Notes: generated by a model from the sequence alone, not told the origin. Positions 11,116-24,237 are shown, numbered from the stretch's first letter. The stretch: DNA of 64,000 bases from Beta vulgaris subsp. vulgaris (GCF_026745355.1 NC_079207.1:31664408-31728407), one strand, 5' to 3'. Made by a program: numbers and translations.

Positions 11116-11604
11116 TAGAGATGGCAATGGATCTTGGACCCGTCCCAGATCCGTGGATCCAGATCCGTTTTGAAGGATCTGGATCTTAGCATTCTGGACC
11201 CTGCGGATTTGGGTCAGATCCGGATCCCACATAAAAAATACGGATTTGGATCTTATGGAGAGGATCCAGATCCGACCCGTAGATCCGTTTTTTATAGTTT
11301 GAATATTTTAATTTTTGATTAGTAACTTAAGGCTACTGTTTATCTCATTCTCATACAAGATTTAATATTTTAGTTTGGCGAATGTTATAATAATTATATC
11401 ATTTAATGACAAAATACTGGCAATTGTTTGTTCAACTTTTGGGGAAAACAGTCAGATCCAGATCCGTGGATCTAGTGGATCCGGATCTGGGTATTGTCTT
11501 TTGTGATCCATAGGATCCGGTCCGGATATGGGTCTAGGCTCAAAAACGGATCCGGATCTGGTACCACCAAAAACCGGTCTAGATTCGGCCCGTTGCCATC
11601 CCTA
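11116..11604. mobile_element. hAT MITE (489 bp)
   Basis: The ends TAGAGATGGCAATGG and CCGTTGCCATCCCTA are inverted repeats of the common plant TAGRGATGGCAA type. CTTTCATC flanks both sides (11108-11115 and 11605-11612) as a perfect 8-bp duplication. The interior is packed with GATCC/GGATCTGG motifs, so an open frame inside (11134-11322) is not a gene. Confidence 0.94.
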
Positions 11605-11789
11605 CTTTCATCTCAAATGATAACCTCCATTAACTTTCCCGTAATTTCTTCTCTCTTCACTGTAATTTGAAACACTCTATTGTTCTAGGTTTCTCTCTCT
11701 TTCTTTCTTTTTGGCGACCTTTTTAAGTATGTCTTTTCGTTTTATCCATGGATTCTTCATCTGAAAACATGCCGAAATCGAAGATTGTT

Positions 11790-12975
11790 GCTCGATTAAT
11801 TATATAAGTAATTTCGTTTAATTATACGAGTAAAACTTGTATAATCATATGACTAATCTCGTTTAATTTTATGAGTAACCACATTTAATCATAAAAGTAT
11901 CTTTCAATACCCTCATTTAATTATACGAGTAACCTCGATAATTAACAAAAGTAACCGCATGTAATCATACGAGTAATCCCATTTATACATCAAGTAACCT
12001 GATTTATCTAAGTTTTTTTATAAAAACTGGATACATCAAAGAATGTTCAATTTTTGTGTAACCTTAAGAATATTGTATCAATAACCAAGTTTTTTAAAAT
12101 TAACTACATTTAATGAATAACCTCATCTAATCATATGAGTAAGTGTAACTCATTAAATCTTGTGAGTAACCCCATTTAATCATAAAAGTTACCTTACTTA
12201 TTTATATTAGTAACCTCATTTAATCATATGAGTAACCCAATTATTCAGAAAAGTAAATGCATTTACTCATAAGAGTACAATGACCTCATTTGTATCACCT
12301 TTTGTTATAAAAGTAATTTCATTTGTTTATAAGAGTAACCCCTTTTATTGTTATGCACAACCCTATGAATATTATATGAATAACTCCATTTATTTTTCAG
12401 AGTAATCTCATTTGTTCCTGTGAGTAACATTGTTAAGTAACCTCCTTAATCTTATTAGTAATAATATTTAATCAAAAAAGAAATCTCATCTATTCATACG
12501 AGTAACCTCATTTAATCATACGAGTACCTTATTTAATCATACGATGACCTTATTTATTCATATGAGCAATCTAATTTAATCATACAACGGTCCTATTTAA
12601 TCATAAGAGTAATCCCAAATGTTCAAAAAAATAATCTCATCTCTTCATGCAAGTAAACATCATCTCTTTATACGAGTAAATTTCATCTCTTCATACGAGT
12701 AAATCTTATTTGTTCATGAGTGTAACCTTATATGATCATAACATGACCCTGTTTTATCATACGAGTAATCCCAATTGTTTACAAAAGTAACTCTATTTCT
12801 TCATATGAGTATCCTCATTCGTTCATAAGAGTAAGCTGATTAGTATTCCCTAGTTATAAAGGTAACCACATTTGTTTATGAGAGTAACATCCTTTTATCG
12901 TAAAGAGCTATCACATATTCATATAAGTAACTACACTGGTTTATAAGTGTAGCTCCATTTGTTTATGAGAGTTTA
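11790..12975. repeat. Degenerate minisatellite
   Basis: Variants of a unit containing ATACGAGTAACCTCATTTAATC recur roughly every 23-30 bp over 1.2 kb. The GAGTAAC core is the best kept part, and spacing and sequence vary strongly, so the array is old. No gene is visible in it. Confidence 0.75.
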
Positions 12976-13368
12976 CGCACAAGGTTCAACTTTAAAAGGT
13001 CATCTCTCATAGCACACTCAATATCTTGGGAAGATTCAAGTTGTAGATAAAAAATTGGTTTGATAGCTTTCAATGCCTAGTAGAAAGCTCGATTTTGATG
13101 AGAAACGAGTGAGATATGACCTTTTGAAAATGAGTTGATATGCTGATCCTAGCACGCTCACTCGGACACACCTATATTTATAGGTATGGTCGGTGTATTT
13201 AAGATGTATTGGTATTTTCATTATATGATTTCTTTCCCTTTTGTTAATAATTAAATTTGTACTTCACTCGTTTATCAATATTTGCTACCGTTTGACTTAT
13301 GCATAATATTTTATTCGATAATATATCAAATTAAAATGTTATCAACTAAGATGTTACTAGACTAGTCT
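12976..13368. other. Intergenic sequence, nothing recognised
   Basis: AT-rich sequence up to the insertion site of the large gypsy element. Short frames are present on both strands, but no domain or repeat end is visible. AGTCT at 13364-13368 is the target duplication of the element that follows. Confidence 0.4.
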
Positions 13369-13993
13369 TGTTACGTAGTGCTAGACTCGTAAATAAATAC
13401 TACTATCCTCAACAGTAGGTTCAACAATAGGGACTTGTGCAACAATGCCTGGACCCAAAACTCGAACCTGAGCTCCGCCTTTAGACCTGCAAAAAGAGAC
13501 CCACCCTGAAGGTTTGGGTGGTATTTCCCCCTCCGAAACTTAAGTCAGGTATCAGGAGTAGAAAGGAAACTTTTAGAGAGAGAAAGTAGAGAGAGAGAGA
13601 ATTTATTGCAGAATAATAGTACACTGCTCTGAAAAACGTACCTTTCCCCTGATTTCAATGACTATTTATAGTGTCTGAAATGACTAATGTACCTTGATAT
13701 CACCCTAATTTGGGGGCATTTGATTGGCTAAGCAACAATGTGGTGACACGTGGCAATTGTTGATTGGAGAGGACACCTCAGCCTTTTACAGAAGATGTGT
13801 TTTACCTCTACTGGGCCTAAGTACACTTTTGGGCCAGAAGAAGGGTTTTAGTACATCTTTTTCTCAGGAAAGTGTACTTTAGTCCATACAAGCTTATGAC
13901 CCATGTACTTTACCAGAATAAGATAGTGCCACTTGTAGGGCTGTGATAGAGCCACATGTCACATTTATAGCCGTTGATTTTTAGGCTACAACA
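13369..13993 (-). repeat. 3' LTR of the Tat-like element
   Basis: 625 bp, matching 24267-24892 with roughly fifteen to eighteen differences by eye (about 97%). It contains a GA-rich microsatellite near 13575-13600. Confidence 0.93.
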
Positions 13994-14122
13994 TTTACCC
14001 CTTAAAAGAGGATTTTTACCATTTAGAAGCCAAGACGGTTGTAATTCTCTTTTAACCCTAGAGAACTGTCTTATCTTTTTCAAAGTGGAGAAGACTCTAA
14101 TTTGTTGGTCTCTACAGGTCAA

Positions 14123-16855
14123 CCTATAGAGGGCTCTTCGTAGAAGTAGGACGTCCATGTTCGAACATTCCTCGTCAAGGAGGATTTCTTAACGACGGTC
14201 CTTCATAGAAGGAGAACGTCCATGTCTAGACGTTCCTCGTCGAGGAGGATTTTCTGGACGAGAGTCTCTCCTCGAAAGAGGACGTCCATGTCTGGACGTT
14301 CCTCGTCAAGGAGGATTTTTGGACGAGGGCTATTAGTATAAGGAGAACGTCCATGTATTGACGTTCTTGGTCAAGGAGAAATTTTGGACGAGCGTCCTTC
14401 GTCGAAGGACGACGTCCATGTCTGGACGTTCCTGGTCGAGGACGATTTCCGGATGAGGGTCCTTTGTAAAAGTAGGACGTCCATGTCTCGACATTCCTCA
14501 TCGACGAGGATTTCTTGACGAGGGTCCTTCATAGAAGGAGAACGTTCATGTCTTGACGTTCCTGGTCAAGGAGAATTTCTAGACGAGGGTCCTTCGTCGA
14601 AGGAAGACGTCCAAGTCTGGACGTTCCTCATCGAGGAGGATCTCTGGACAAGGGTCCTTTGTCAAAGGAGGACGTCTATGTCTGGACGATCCTCGTCGAC
14701 GAGGATTTCTGGACGAGAGTCCCTCGTCGAAGGAGGACGTCCATGTCTGGACGTTCCTGGTTGAGAAGGATTTCTGGACGAGGGTCCTTCGTCAAAGAAG
14801 GACGTCTATGTCTGGACGTTCCTCGTCGAGGAAGATTTCTGGACTAGTGTCCTTTGTTGAAAGAGGACGACCATGTCTGGACGTTCCTGGTCGAGGACGA
14901 TTTCCGGACGAGGGTCCTTTGTCAAAGGAGGACGTCCATGTCTAGACGTTCTTGGTTGAGGACGATTTCCGAACGAGGGTCCTTTTTAGAAGTAGGACGT
15001 TCATGTCTAGACGTTCCTCATCGAGGAGGATTTCTTGACAAGGCTCCTTCATAGAAGGAGAACGTCCATGTCTTGACGTTTCATGGTCAAGGAGAATTTC
15101 TAGACGAGGGTCCTTCGTCGAAGGAAGACGTCCAAGTCTGGACGTTCCTCATCGAGGAGGATTTTTGGACAAGGGTCCTTTGTCAAAGGAGGACGTCTAT
15201 GTCTGGACGATCCTCGTCCAGGAGAATTTCTGGACGAGAGTCCCTCGTCGAAGGAGGACGTCCATGTCTGGACTTTCCTGGTTGAGGACGATTTCTGATG
15301 AGTGTTCTTCGTCGAAGGAGAACGTCCATGTCTGGATGTTCCTGGTCGAGGACGATTTCCGGACGAGGATCCTTTGTAGAAGTAGGACGTCCATGTTTAG
15401 ACGTTCTTCATAGAAGGAGAACGTCCATGTCTTAACGTTTCCTGGTCAAGGAGGATTTTTGGACGAGGGTCCTTCGTCGAAGGAGGACGTCCATGTCTAG
15501 AAGTTCCTCGTCGAGGACGATTTATGGATGAGAGTCCCTCGTCGAAGGAGGACGTCCATGTCTAAACGTTCATGGCCGAGGAAGATTTTCGGACAAGGGT
15601 CCTTTGTAGAAGGAGAACGTCCATGTCTTGACGTTTCCTGGTCAAGGAGAATTCTGGACGACGGTCCTTCGTCGAAGAAGAACGTCTATGTCTGGACGTT
15701 CCTAGATGAGGAGGATTTCTAGACGAGGGTCTTTCGTCGAAGGAAGACGTCCAAGTCTGGACGTTCCTCGTCTTGGAGGATTTCTGGAAGAGAGTCCCTC
15801 GTCGAAGGAGGACGTCCATGTCTGGACGTTCTTGGTTGAGGACGATTTCCGGATGAGTGTCCTTCGTCGAAGGAGGACGTCCATGTCTGGACGTTCCTCG
15901 TCGACGAGGATTTCTGGACGAGTGTCCTTCTTCGAAAGAGGACGTCCATGTCTGGATGCTCCTCGTCGAGGAGGATTTCTGGATGAGAGTCTCTCGTCGA
16001 AGAAGGACGTCCATCTCTGGACGTTCCCGGTCGAGGACGATTTCCGAACGAGGGTCCTTTGTCGAAGGAGGACGTCCATGTCTGGACGTTCCTGGTCGAG
16101 GACGATTTCTGGACGAGAGTCCTTTGTAGAAGTAGGACGTCCATGTCTAGACGTTCTTTATCGAGGAGGGTTTCTTGACAAGGGTCCTTCATAGAAGAAG
16201 AACGTCCATGTCTTGACATTTCCTAGTCAAGGAGAATTTCTGGACGAGGGTCCTTCGTTGAAGGAGGACGTCCATGTCTGGACGTTTCGTCAAGGAGGAT
16301 TTCTGGACGAGGGTCTTTCGTCGAAGGAGGACGTCTATATCTTGACGTTTCCTGGTCAAGGAGAATTTCTTGACGAGGGTCCTTCGTCGAACGAGGACGT
16401 CCATGTATGGACGTTTCTCGTCGAGGAGGATTTGTGGACGAGTGTCCTTCGTCAAAGAAGAACGTCTATGTCTGGACGTTCCTGGTCGAGGACGATTTCC
16501 GGACGAGGGTCCTTTGTTGAAGGAGGACGTCCATGTATGGACGTTCCTGGTCGAGGACGATTTCTGGACGAGGGTCCTTTTTAGAAGTAGGACGTTCATG
16601 TCTAGACGTTCCTCATTGAGGAGGATTTCTTGACAAGGGTCCTTCATAGAAGAAGAACGTCTATGTCTTGACGTTTCCTGGTCAAGGAGAATTTCTGGAC
16701 GAGGGTCTTTCGTCGAAGGAGGACGTCCATGTCTGGACGTTTCTCGTCAAGGAGTATTTTTGGACGAGGGTCTTTCGTCGAAGGAGGACGTCTATGTCTG
16801 GACGTTCCTCGTAGAGGAGGATTTCTGGACGAGGGTCCTTCATAGAAGGAAAGCG
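14123..16855. repeat. 65-bp palindrome-rich tandem array (about 42 copies)
   Basis: The unit is about 65 bp and contains three overlapping dyads: CCTCGTCGAGG, CCTTCGTCGAAGG and GGACGTCC. Sub-types (GTAGAAGTAGGACG, CATAGAAGGAGAACG, GTCGAAGGAGGACG) recur in blocks of about seven to eight units. The array sits between the internal region and the 3' LTR of the Tat-like element. The many overlapping open frames on both strands come from the repeat and do not indicate genes. Confidence 0.95.
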
Positions 16856-17233
16856 GCTAGTCTGGGTCGGTTTCCTTTTGTAACTTGTCTCCATTCAATA
16901 TCCAAAGTTCTTCTGGGCGAGTACACTTTTGTGCGGCTTCCTTTAACATGCAAAGAGCATCCGAAATTTATAAATTTTGCCACGCCTTTTCTTTTTTGTC
17001 TTTGGTCTAACCATCAGAACATCGGACAACGTTTGAACTTCAAACAAATAATTACAAGTTAAAATGGGACTCGTCCGAGAACCTGGACGATCTTTGAACT
17101 GTACTTAAATAAGCACAAGTTTCGATGAGACTTGTCCTAGAACCTATACGATTCCCTCCTTTTCTTGGGACTAGGCTCGTACATTAGTACGGACGAGCTG
17201 CGTTCGAAGTAGGAGAACGACCACCAAGCCTTC
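16856..17233 (-). other. Internal sequence of the Tat-like element
   Basis: Unique internal sequence between the 65-bp array and the first solo LTR. It carries CGGCTTCCTT motifs also found at 19785-20174. No coding domain was recognised. It ends with CCTTC, the target duplication of the solo LTR. Confidence 0.6.
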
Positions 17234-19779
17234 TGTAACACCCCGATTATTCTCTCTTTCTAGAAAATACTTTTATAATAAACCTTAGAGAATTACCCAG
17301 GCATTATCGCCCGTGTGATAACGTATCGGCTTACTCAGAATTTTGCAGCGTAAAACAATTTACTAAAAACCAACTTTATTAAAACTCGCTAAATATTAGA
17401 CAAGTGTTTGAATCTTAAACACACCAGCTTAAATAAACCACAAACTGAAATAAAGATGTTCATACGAAAACAGAACTTAAACTATGCTAGGTATATGAAT
17501 AGTCTCTCCATTCCAGATTCCCAATGAGATGCATCTGCGAACATGTAATGTCAATGCAATACTGACTCTGCTCACCAGAAGGATCATCACAGGATCAATA
17601 GGCAAAGCCATGATCACACACACAAACAAGCACGTAATCAGCAAAGCTGAGTACTACTATCAGACATAAATAATCCTAAACATGATACTACAAAAATAAC
17701 ATGCAGGGATAAATAATAATATAAGCATATAATAATCTGCAGACAACTTTTACTGAACTAGACTCTAAACATTATTTCTTGCTTTAAAAGGAATAGTTAT
17801 TGGACGAGTTGACTTATCTAAAAATATGAAATATGGGAGCTACCACATATTCCAAAAATGACCTGCGATATCGATTTGAACTGAAAGAGGGATGGTGATC
17901 AATCCATTCCTAGAAGAACCCATGGCACGCTCACCATGCATTCCAACCCTTAGTGTCCAACTCTAGACGTGCACCAGTCTAAAGTCTATAACTTATTCTC
18001 GTTGCACTTTACATTAATTACATTTTATTACTTGTGTTGACACAACCAAGCAAGTAACACATAATTAATAACCAAACAGTCATAACAGGATTTCTTTTAT
18101 CTTTGGATTAACAAGTGATCACAACTTATCAACCAAGACTCCTTTAAATCCTTTTTATACTTTACTAACTTACTTGTTGAACCTAGCCAACAATAAACTT
18201 TACCTTTATATAGGTATAACTTGTAACTTACCAAATAAGGTCCACAGTCTTTATAAGATAATAAATAATATTCAAAGAATACATGGAATCATTCTTTAAC
18301 TTATATTAATTCACTCACGAATTAATAAATAAACTAACTTAACATGCTTGCATCAAACATTCCATACAAACATTTATAATCTGATAACATAATCACTTCT
18401 AAACACATGTTGCACATAGGCACATAACATGTAAAATAAATTCTAGCATTCACATATATGAACAAACAAGTTCCTATACATGATACTACTATTAAAATAC
18501 TCTTAGAGCATACTTCTAAATCACATAGCACGTAGATAATGTACGTACCTTGTATACACTAGCCTGTAGGCCACTTTTAAGTCGTTAAAAGTCTCCCACA
18601 ACGTAATCTCCGCCTAGAAAGTAAAGTAATGAAAATTAATAACTTGAACCAAAAATTACAGCAGCTTTAAAACAATTAAAACCCCCTTAAAACACGTTTT
18701 AAAATCGTTTTTAAGTACTAAACTTACGTTATTTTTAATTCCTAGTATAGTATTACTATTCTAGCAATTAAAAATCCTTAAAAACACCATAAATCATTCT
18801 TTTCTGAAATTACAGCACTTATAAAATTTCATAACCATCCTCAAAACATATATAACGTATTTGAAATTACGTACTAAATAAATCTCATACTTTATAATAT
18901 ATAACTTTAGTTTTTAGCAAATAAAAACCCTAAAAACTCTTATTTCCATGATTAAAACTAAAAATAAACTCAATATAATAAATCTGAAATTTTATTCTTT
19001 CAATATACTCCATAATATATATGAAATTAATATATAAGAAAACGAGAAAAAGAATCAAAAGGAAAAAGGAAGAAAAAGAGTGAAATACTGAAATCGCGAG
19101 TGAAATATGGCAGCATAATTGCGAAACTTGCAGATGCCATAACTAATAGAATAAGAATCGGAATTGAGTGATTCTTGAGCCTAAATTCAATAACTTTTCG
19201 AGATCTACAACTTTCAAGAAGGAAGTTTTGGCTAAAAATAAACGAAACTATGAGAAATCTGGCCAATTAGATTCGGGTGAGAGAAAAAACGAGTGAAGGG
19301 AGGGAAAGCAAACCATGAGAAGAAAGAGAGTAAAGAGGCCGAAATTATTGAATGTGAGGAGAGAGAAAATAATCTTTGTGTGAAATAAATTAATTGGGTA
19401 TTAAGATATTTATAAAGGGTTTCCTTTTTGGGCTTAGGAAAAGGAGATAAAGCTTAATGAAAATTGATGACGAATAGGATAACAAATTAGAACTTTAATC
19501 ATCAATATGACTTCTTTTCCTTATCCTTTTAGAATTTTGGGTTCCTCAAGCCCATTAGACTTCTTTTCCAATATAAATTAGTATTTAAAACTTTTATCAA
19601 AACATGCTTAATTAAAATATTCTCGACTTTATTAAGTCATGAAAATAATTTCATTTGACTTTTAAAATAGTCAACCTTTTTAAATAGTCAAATCATTTCA
19701 AAACTAATTTGTGTTTAAATATAAATATATAAATACTTAAATATATTTATAAAATCCTTTGAAATTATGGGGGATTACA
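17234..19779 (-). mobile_element. Solo LTR (2,546 bp), gypsy/chromovirus-type
   Basis: It begins TGTAACACCCCG and ends GGGGGATTACA. CCTTC flanks both sides (17229-17233 and 19780-19784), and no internal retrotransposon region is present, so it is a solo LTR left by recombination. Read on the minus strand it has a TATA-like TTTATAAATA (19416-19407) followed by a pyrimidine-rich leader, which sets its orientation. The TGTAACACCCC-type end and length suggest a Tekay-like chromovirus; this lineage call is inference. Confidence 0.9.
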
Positions 19780-19784
19780 CCTTC

Positions 19785-20174
19785 ATCTTGGACAAGTATG
19801 AGTTTATATACACTTGCCGAACTTGTGGGATATGAGTGTTGTTTGTGAGCATATCGGTTCTTGGCCGGCTTCCTTGAGGAAGCAGTGTTCGTCTTGAAGT
19901 AGTGAGCCCTTACTAGGGCTTTTACTACTTAGTTGACCTTGCATTTGAAAGTAAGATACCTTTACTAAGGATGCTTATTTCCGGTCGGCTTCCTTTTAGG
20001 AGACATGATGTTTCTCTTACTAGAGATTATCACTTTTTGTTGAACCAGATATGTAATCTACCTTTCTTTGGGTTTATTACATTTTGGTCAGTCTCCTTGA
20101 GGAAGCTATGTGATGCATCAGAAGAATGTTTAGCGCTTGTTGGGCTGATTCATTCATTTAGTTTGTTCTTGGTT
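19785..20174 (-). other. Internal sequence of the Tat-like element
   Basis: The stretch between the two solo LTRs. It contains several copies of CGGCTTCCTTGAGGAAGC or a close variant, a short palindrome-like motif that links it to 16856-17233. No coding domain was recognised. It ends with TGGTT, the duplication of the next insertion. Confidence 0.6.
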
Positions 20175-22854
20175 TGTAACAGCCAGTAAATAATAAATAA
20201 TTAATGCACGATTAAGTAGCTTAACTCGGGAAATTTAAATGTGATCGTACGTAAGTAATACGTATGATAAGTTGTGTGTAAAAATAATTTGTGCTTTTGT
20301 GTAATTAGTAATTAGAAGGAATTATGTAAAGATAATAATATTATCAAATTATGTGTAAACACTTAAGATCGATATATTATTTTAAGAAGTTGAGTTGTGA
20401 GAATTGAGGGCTATTGGAAGATAGAAATTATGTTCAACTATTAAGCAATTAACGGTTACGCTTAATAGAATGGACTTTAGAATTTCATTGAGAATATAAG
20501 GTTAGGTATATCAAGTAAATTTTATGATGAGGATTATAATAAGAACAATTGTGGGGTCTTAGAATACTAACATATGGTATATTATAAGATTTGAAGTCAT
20601 ATTAAAGACAAATGAGAAGAGCTGGGAAATTCTGAAATGCACCTAGTGGAATGGAGTCCCATTAAACCACTTAATTGTGTCGATCAAAGCTGGGATTATA
20701 TACCTATACCTCCCTCACATACACCTCCATACTTCACATAAATTTCATCACTGAATTCTCACAAAAACCCACTGCCCAAAACTCTTTCTCTTTCTTCCTC
20801 TTACACGCCATTTCTGGCGGTACAAGCAGAGGAGTTTTCTGCCTCTGTTTTCTCGAAATTTTCCTCAATAACTCTAGCATGCAAGACCTGATCTTCATTA
20901 TATACATATAGGAGCATACTGGGTAGCCAAGAAATCATTCATTCAAGGTCAAGAAGCTCAAGAAAAAGAGACATCTTCCTCAACCAGAAAAACAGTAGGT
21001 ATGTTGATTTGTTTGGGTAAATTGAGGTACTTTCCTTAAGTCAATCCTTATGAATTTTTGTGTGGATATAAATAGGTGTTTAAGGATTCCAAGAAGGTAA
21101 AAATCTCGTCCAAAGGATAAGGAGAGGTCGGATTATTGCTGTTAGAAGTGAAGGTACGCAGAAAACACTCTATTTGGGAACATAGTTTATACAAAATTTA
21201 GTAAAATTGTTGAGAACGATTTTAAGGAGGATTTTCTTGATTTTAGATGAATAATATCTACTGCATGTTAGTATTTGTTAAGGATTAATCATTGAATACT
21301 CAAAAATCAAGTGGAAAAGCATGTTCTTTCACTATATTATAACTAGTTATGTGATTTTTGTGGTTTTTCATGAACTTTTGTATGTGATTGGAAATTGGAT
21401 TGTTTTGGAATGAAGTTGGGTTATGGAACAGTAGGTTAAGTGTTAATTAAGAGGTTGCATGTGTATGTATTCATGATTGAAAAGTACATCTCATTTGATA
21501 GTTAATTTTCACAGTAAAAAGGTGAATAAACCACCTTAATTTTCCATATTCTTATGAGATTATGTTTAGTAAACAATAAGTAGAAGCTTTAAAGGATTAT
21601 TTCAAATGTTTTTATCACTAAGCTACTGTATTTTAGTATGAGAACTTGTTTTAAGTCTTTTCTCATTCAATAACACCTCAAAGTAGGAAAATTTCACTTT
21701 GAAAACCGCATTTTAGAAACGAACATAGGTTAGTTTTATTTGAGAATTTGAATGAATAATTTTTCCTTATAAATGATGAAGGTTCCAGTAGGGTTAAGTT
21801 TGAAGAATTTAGATTATTAAGTAAATGTTTAAATTTGGATTCAAGCTAGGTACATTCTTGTTTTCGGAATCTAAAACCATTTTTTTTTACTTAAGATAAC
21901 TCAAGTTCTTTACTAGAGGGATTGTGTGAGCTAAACTTGATTTTTATAAGCATTGTTGCACCTCCAAACTACACTTAACTACTGTCACAACCAGCTTCAA
22001 CCATCCTTATTAAAGTAATAAACACTTTTCTTTCAATCACGAACATTGGTGCTTTATTTCGAAATTGTGATAAATGATTTTGAATTCTTTTTGCGTATAG
22101 AAGAGGAATGTGTGTATATGTGTGAGGACATGTCCTATTAAAGCTTGCAAGCGAGTAAAAAGTAGGAGTTTAACTCCGAATTGTGTGGAGGTTTGCACTT
22201 AGGTGCACCTCAATGTGCGAACTCTTCTTCTTACGCATAACTAGAAAACCGTTTTGACTCTATGTGTGTGTGTTAAGAAGTTTGTGCCTATCTTTTAAAC
22301 AATAAATTGTAGAATTTCATGTTGAGATGGTGTTTTAATTAAACCATGGATTTTGCAAAGTGGTTTGGATTGTGATTACATTATATGCTCAGCCACCATA
22401 ATTATCTCTGAGTTGATATGTGTACCAGCATAAGCTGATGATTTTTTTTCTTTCTTCTTTTTGTTCTATGAACCTGTCCTGGTGGGGGCAGATTTTTGTG
22501 CAGGAACTAGTCAACTAAGGTAATCTGAGGGAAGAGCGAATATGAAGTCATGTCCCAACTATCATAGCAGATGCAAGCTTGAACATGATCACCTTTTGAG
22601 ATTTACTTCTGTTATGAATACTGTTTAAACTTGTGATTAAAATCTTATTTTGGGTTTGTAATAACTAAATTAATTTTCATGCGTGATGAATGTTTGGTTG
22701 AAATGTAGCTCGTAGAGTCAACCCAGCCATATTAATGGGTTGACTCCAGCAGGTGACAGCCTCCGTAACGTTTGATTATGCTCTTACTTCCACTATTGCT
22801 AGAAAGTATAGTTTTAATCAATATTTAACATAAGCTAAGACGGGGGCGGTTACA
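20175..22854 (+). mobile_element. Solo LTR (2,680 bp), gypsy/chromovirus-type
   Basis: It begins TGTAACAGCC and ends GGGCGGTTACA, with TGGTT on both sides (20170-20174 and 22855-22859). On the plus strand a TATA-like ATTATATACC near 20696 is followed by a pyrimidine-rich leader. It is of the same general type as the LTR at 17234-19779 but a different family, and lies in the opposite orientation. Confidence 0.9.
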
Positions 22855-22892
22855 TGGTTGTTCCGATTTTTCTCCCTTCTGTGATGAAGGTT

Positions 22893-24237
22893 TTAAAGTA
22901 GTAAGGTAGCATTCTCTTGCTGCTTGTTGATCTCTATATAGGGATCCAATGCATGGATAAATGCCCCAGCCTCCCGAAGGGCTTCGGTCAGAGTGGCAAT
23001 CTTTTTCTTTACCAGATCAAATTTGAAACTTCCTGGCCTTAGACTCCTGATGAAGCCGTCTAAGGCCACTCCTACATTCAGATCTTGGATCTGCAACGCC
23101 TCTAGATTAAATCTCTTAACAAAGCTTCTTAAGGTCTCCTTTGGTCCTTGGATAACCTTCCCCAAATGCATGCTAGTCTTCTGCTCTTGCCTATTTGCTA
23201 CAAAATTGCTGGTGAACAAAACACTAAGCTCAGTGAAATTATTCACTAAGTTAGAGGAAAGATTATTGAACCACTTTTGAGCTACTCCTTTCAGAGTGGC
23301 TGGAAAATTCTTGAACCAGGTAGCATCATCAACTGCTTGAACATATATCTGATGCTTGTATGCTGATAGATGATCATCTGGATTCGTAGTTCCGTCAAAA
23401 GGCTCTACCGTCAGTAGCTTAACCTTTGGGAATGGGGGGAGACTCCATGATTCTGGCCCAGAATAGGGTCGGCCAGTTAATCTTGAGTGCCCCAACATGT
23501 CCCTCAGTGGGTATGTGCTACCGACGATATTATTTTAACACTGGATTAGAGGAGGTGTTAGCTAGGGCTTGACGCCTATACTTCATAGGTTGTAAAACCG
23601 TTTTTTCTTGTCTTGGCTGGACAGCCGAAGGTCTTTGACTTCTTTCTTCAGTTCTTGATAGGATCCTTAATGGAGGATCCTTCACGTAAGGAGTACACCC
23701 TGAGGCTGAACGCTGAAGAGCAGCTGCCTTCTTGGCTTCCAGATACTCCCTCGCATCTGTCTCCATCTTATGACCACTGGGAGGAATATTATCTCCTGGA
23801 CGGACCACCAACTTCTAGTCCATCTTTCTTCTTGGTTCACTGACTGTTGGTTGCTTCCCTTTCGACGGTTGCTTGAACATTTCCTGCCGAGGAGGCCGGC
23901 TTGTCCCTGGACGACCTTCTTGAGACTGCCTCGTAGGCGGCACTACAGCGGCCTGACCTGGATTAACCTGAAAAAATAGCATATTGCTTTTGATTTGTTC
24001 CTCCATAACAACGGCCATCCTAGTCTGGAAATCATTTAAGACAGTTTCCAGATGGCCAACTGTCACTGGATGGTCAAGATTCTCTTGGATGACAGGGTCC
24101 CTACTCCGACTAGAGAGACGAACAGCAGCAGAGGGCCTGTCTCTTCCTCTAGGTGGCCTCTCATCGCCCATCGTATCTTCCACTTGTATCTCAAAGCTTC
24201 TATTCCTGGCAACATTGGATGAGTGACAATCAGTCAT
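22893..24237 (-). pseudogene. Broken gag of the Tat-like element
   Basis: Gag forms the virus-like particle of the retrotransposon. The minus-strand frame starts MTDCHSSNVARN at 24237, 12 bp past the primer-site region. It is interrupted by an in-frame stop (23815-23817) and shifts frame near 23530. The last part (23498-22893) carries the capsid core of the retrotransposon gag family: PPFPKVKLL, FDGTTNPDDHLSAY, FPATLKGVAQKWFNNL and SFVKRFNLEALQI. It ends at a stop at 22893 with no zinc knuckle or protease behind it. The protein cannot be made as one chain from this copy. Confidence 0.85.

Noticed and set aside
11134..11322. Plus-strand 62-codon frame
   Set aside because: It lies within GATCC repeats of a hAT MITE with perfect terminal repeats and target duplications.
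14123..16855. CRISPR-like array of regularly spaced repeats
   Set aside because: There are no unique spacers; the whole 65-bp unit repeats, and the context is a plant retrotransposon.
14226..16894. Many overlapping open frames of 60-166 codons on both strands
   Set aside because: They follow the 65-bp tandem repeat, whose palindromic units keep several frames open; residue patterns repeat every 65/3 codons and show no protein domain.
22993..24226. Plus-strand frames at 22993-23280, 23613-23843 and 23984-24226
   Set aside because: They are the antisense of the gag coding sequence, which has clear family motifs on the minus strand.
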